From positions 1 through 64,000 of the forward strand of contig NZ_CABVHK010000006.1 in NCBI RefSeq assembly GCF_902497785.1: 64,000 nt of DNA. The letters run 5' to 3'. Shown here piece after piece: positions 61,644-64,000 of the stretch (position 1 is its first letter; each line of letters begins with the position of its first letter). The translations under genes and the position numbers were made by a program. The stretch comes from Pseudomonas fluorescens. Lineage in GTDB: Bacteria > Pseudomonadota > Gammaproteobacteria > Pseudomonadales > Pseudomonadaceae. A model generated the notes under the pieces. That model searched no databases. It was not told the origin of the DNA and saw only the letters and a list, made by a program, of their open reading frames with translations.

Positions 61644-62602
61644 CCGATGAACGCCTCGCGGTCTTGCTTGAGCAGGGTCAGCAACCAGACGAAATCGTCC
61701 GGCAATGGCGATTCCCAGCTCATGCGTTTACCGGTGGTCGGATGATCCAGCTCCAGGAACCGCGCATGCAGGGCCTGGCGCGGGAACGCCTTCAACGATT
61801 CGACCATGGTCACACTGGCCGCCGGTGGAATGCGGAAGCGACCGCCGTAGGCAGGGTCTCCGACCAACGGGTAGTTGATGTGAGCCATGTGCACACGAAT
61901 CTGGTGCGTACGACCGGTTTCCAGCTTGACCCGCACATGAGTGTGCGAGCGGAAACGCTCGAGCACGCGGTAATGGCTGACGGCTTGCTTGCCACCTTCC
62001 ATCACGGCCATGCGCTGGCGTTGCTGGCCGTGACGACCGATGGGCGCGTTGATCTTGCCGCCCGCCGTCACCACACCGATCACGATGCATTCGTAGATCC
62101 GGCTGACGCTGCGGCTCTGCAACTGTGTTACCAGCTGCGTCTGGGCCTGAATGGTCTTGGCCACCACCATCAGACCGGTGGTGTCCTTGTCCAGGCGATG
62201 CACGATACCGGCGCGGGGCACATTAATAATGTCCGGCACGTGGTGCAGCAAGGCGTTGAGCAAGGTGCCATCAGCGTGACCGGCAGCCGGGTGCACCACC
62301 AGGCCCGCAGGCTTGTTGATCACCAGGATGTCGTCATCTTCATAGACGATGTCCAGCTCGATGTCCTGAGCGATCCATTCGCCCTGAGCTTCCTGCTCGG
62401 CAGTCAGCTCAAGAATGGCGCCACCGTGAACGATGTCTCGCGGGCGGATTACCGCCCCATCCACAGTCAGGCGGCCGTCTTTGATCCAGGCGGAAAGGCG
62501 CGAGCGCGAGTGCTCAGCGAATAATTGTGCGGCGACTTGATCGAGGCGTTGGCCGCCCAATTCGGACGGCACCTCTGCGCGAAGTTCAATTTTATCGGAC
62601 AT
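61640..62602 (-). CDS. rluD: 23S rRNA pseudouridine synthase RluD
   Basis: This 320-residue enzyme modifies U1911, U1915 and U1917 of helix 69. It has an N-terminal S4 domain ([20 protein letters not shown]) and catalytic Asp in [16 protein letters not shown]. The ATG at 62602 ([12 protein letters not shown]) is favoured over an upstream ATG at 62623. Confidence 0.95.
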   Translation of the reverse strand: MSDKIELRAEVPSELGGQRLDQVAAQLFAEHSRSRLSAWIKDGRLTVDGAVIRPRDIVHGGAILELTAEQEAQGEWIAQDIELDIVYEDDDILVINKPAGLVVHPAAGHADGTLLNALLHHVPDIINVPRAGIVHRLDKDTTGLMVVAKTIQAQTQLVTQLQSRSVSRIYECIVIGVVTAGGKINAPIGRHGQQRQRMAVMEGGKQAVSHYRVLERFRSHTHVRVKLETGRTHQIRVHMAHINYPLVGDPAYGGRFRIPPAASVTMVESLKAFPRQALHARFLELDHPTTGKRMSWESPLPDDFVWLLTLLKQDREAFIG

Positions 62603-62753
62603 GCTCGGACTAGGCGTCGGCACAGCCTTTGGTTTCGGCTGCGCGCTTGTGGTTAAATACGGCGTCTTTTGCCCCGAGGCTATTCAACGGGGCGCTCATC
62701 ATAACAGGACGGCCCCGCCCAAGACAGCGGCCGTCATAGGGACGCAAGCCGCC

Positions 62754-63776
62754 ATGCAAGTGAAACACCTGCTGCTGATCGCCATCCTCGCATTGACCGC
62801 TGCTTGCTCATCGAAGGAAGTCGTAGACGAAAACCTTAGCGAAGTCGAGCTGTACCAGCAGGCTCAGCAAGATCTGGACAACAATAGCTACACCGCTGCC
62901 ACAGCCAAGCTGAAGGCACTGGAGTCGCGTTATCCGTTCGGTCGCTACGCTGATCAGGCTCAACTCGAGCTCATCTACGCCAACTACAAGAACACCGAGC
63001 CTGAGGCTGCGAAGTCTGCTGCCGAGCGATTCATTCGTTTGCACCCACAGCATCCGAACGTGGATTACGCGTACTACCTCAAGGGTCTGACCTCCTTCGA
63101 CCAGGACGTGGGCCTGCTGTCGCGTTTCCTGCCGCTGGACATGACCAAGCGTGACCCGGGCGCTGCCCGCGACTCTTACAACGAGTTCGCCCAGCTGACC
63201 AGCCGCTTCCCGAACAGCCGCTACTCGCCGGACGCCAAGCAGCGCATGATTTATCTGCGCAACCTGCTGGCGGCCTACGAGATTCACGTCGCCGACTACT
63301 ACCTGACGCGTCAGGCTTACGTCGCTGCCGCGAACCGTGGTCGTTACGTGGTGGAAAACTTCCAGGAAACACCGGCAGTCGCTGACGGCCTGGCGGTGAT
63401 GACCGAGGCGTACCAGCGTCTGCACCTGGACGAACTGGCCAACACCAGCCTCGAAACCCTGAAGCTCAACTACCCGAACCACCCAAGCCTGGTGGACGGT
63501 CAGTTCGTGCCGTCGGTGGATGAAGCCGACAACCGTTCGTGGCTGAGCAAGGCTACCCTGGGCCTGATCGAGTCCCGTCCGCCGCTGCCGCCGGGCGAAA
63601 CCCGCGCCAACCAGGACGTGCAGAAGCAATTCCAGGACGCCAAGGACGCAATCCCGAGCGATCTCAAGCCTAAAGACGAAAATGGCGACGTGATCGAAGA
63701 AGAGGAACACGAAGCGGAAGGCAACAACAGCGACCGTTCGTGGTTCAGCTACATGACCTTCGGCGTGTTCGACTGA
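62754..63776 (+). CDS. bamD: Outer-membrane assembly lipoprotein BamD
   Basis: This 340-residue lipoprotein has a signal peptide and lipobox LTAAC (Cys19), five TPR-like repeats ([20 protein letters not shown] onward) and an acidic C-terminal tail ([11 protein letters not shown]), which is longer than in E. coli BamD (about 245 residues). It is part of the BAM complex that folds outer-membrane proteins. It is divergent from rluD, as in other pseudomonads. Confidence 0.96.
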   Translation: MQVKHLLLIAILALTAACSSKEVVDENLSEVELYQQAQQDLDNNSYTAATAKLKALESRYPFGRYADQAQLELIYANYKNTEPEAAKSAAERFIRLHPQHPNVDYAYYLKGLTSFDQDVGLLSRFLPLDMTKRDPGAARDSYNEFAQLTSRFPNSRYSPDAKQRMIYLRNLLAAYEIHVADYYLTRQAYVAAANRGRYVVENFQETPAVADGLAVMTEAYQRLHLDELANTSLETLKLNYPNHPSLVDGQFVPSVDEADNRSWLSKATLGLIESRPPLPPGETRANQDVQKQFQDAKDAIPSDLKPKDENGDVIEEEEHEAEGNNSDRSWFSYMTFGVFD

Positions 63777-63792
63777 CACCTTGGGTTGTGCA

Positions 63793-63821
63793 AAAGGGAG
63801 ACGCTTGCGTCTCCCTTTTTA
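63793..63821 (+). terminator. bamD terminator
   Basis: The 11-bp stem AAAGGGAGACG / CGTCTCCCTTT with loop CTTG is followed by TT and an A/T tail. Confidence 0.88.
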
Positions 63822-63899
63822 TTTCCGCGATTTATTACGCTGTGCTCCCGTCATGTCCTTGGCTAAACTGCTGAATCACTCGTCATAAAGCAGCTCGCC

Positions 63900-64000
63900 A
63901 TGCTTCGTTTATTGTTCTGGATCGCCCTGATTGCCGCCGCGGTATGGTTGTGGCGCAAGTTCAAGGGGCAGGCCTCCGCGCCCAAATCCTCTGCCGAACC
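63900..64000 (+). CDS. Start of a PP0621-family small protein (cut by the window end)
   Basis: The ATG at 63900 opens a frame with one N-terminal membrane helix (MLRLLFWIALIAAAVWLW) and a charged linker (RKFKGQASAPKSSAE), open to the window edge. In Pseudomonas the gene after bamD is usually a small PP0621-family protein with a C-terminal zinc-ribbon-like part; that part lies outside the window. Confidence 0.65.
   Translation, partial: MLRLLFWIALIAAAVWLWRKFKGQASAPKSSAE

Overview
The window is chromosomal DNA of a fluorescent-type Pseudomonas, most likely of the P. fluorescens lineage. The evidence is gene order and family content. From left to right it follows the P. aeruginosa segment from the rRNA operon beside msrQ to acs (rrn, msrQP, pssA, ilvCNI, lpoP-mrcB, prrF-phuWVUT, dksA, gluQ, cbrAB-crcZ, pcnB-folK-panBCD-pgi-acs). 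It then joins the pilABCD-coaE-yacG to clpB-pgeF-rluD-bamD segment. GC content is high, and genus-type REP palindromes occupy about ten intergenic gaps. No prophage, transposase, CRISPR array, plasmid function or defence locus is visible, so most of the window is core genome.

Region 1 (1-13300). The left edge cuts a minus-strand rRNA operon just inside its leader, leaving one complete rrn promoter and the -35 of a second. Then come msrQP (periplasmic methionine sulfoxide repair), pssA (phosphatidylserine synthesis) and ilvI-ilvN-ilvC (branched-chain amino acids) with a long leader holding a possible small ORF. The cell-wall set mrcB-lpoP-yqcC and a fused kinase-like protein follow. Region 2 (13300-17600) is an iron block. 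A Fur-controlled PrrF-type sRNA converges on a phuTUVW haem-import operon, but phuS and phuR, which adjoin phuT in P. aeruginosa, are absent here and a Rieske protein gene stands next to phuT.

Region 3 (17600-35200) carries sfsA, an aminotransferase, dksA, gluQ and the carbon-control module cbrX-cbrA-cbrB plus the sigma-54-dependent sRNA CrcZ. After it come RNA polyadenylation (pcnB), folate and pantothenate genes (folK, panBCD), pgi and acsA. CrcZ sequesters Hfq/Crc. Three carbon-use genes in this same window (acsA, benK, benF) carry AANAANAA-type motifs at their ribosome binding sites, so the regulator and likely targets are both in view.

Region 4 (35200-47950) holds hypothetical or poorly known genes (MpaB-like, an rRNA methyltransferase-like gene, a large AsmA-like DUF748 protein, DUF2845, BON) and the type IV pilus genes pilA / pilBCD with coaE and yacG. 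Region 5 (47950-56850) is more accessory. It has an approximately 840-bp inverted-repeat element, a benzoate uptake set (benF-benE-benK) without catabolic genes, small DUF genes, a type II NADH dehydrogenase, and a secreted EF-hand protein with two EGKCG motifs that looks like a fusion of an HvfA-type copper-binding peptide precursor with a calcium-binding module.

Region 6 (56850-64000) is a tRNA operon, Asn-(Pro-Lys)x3-Pro, containing three copies of a 254-bp unit. It lies beside clpB, the place where tRNA-Lys serves as an integration site for PAPI-1/pKLC102-type elements in P. aeruginosa, but it is unoccupied here. The window ends with clpB (sigma-32 promoter), pgeF, rluD, bamD and the start of a PP0621-type gene.
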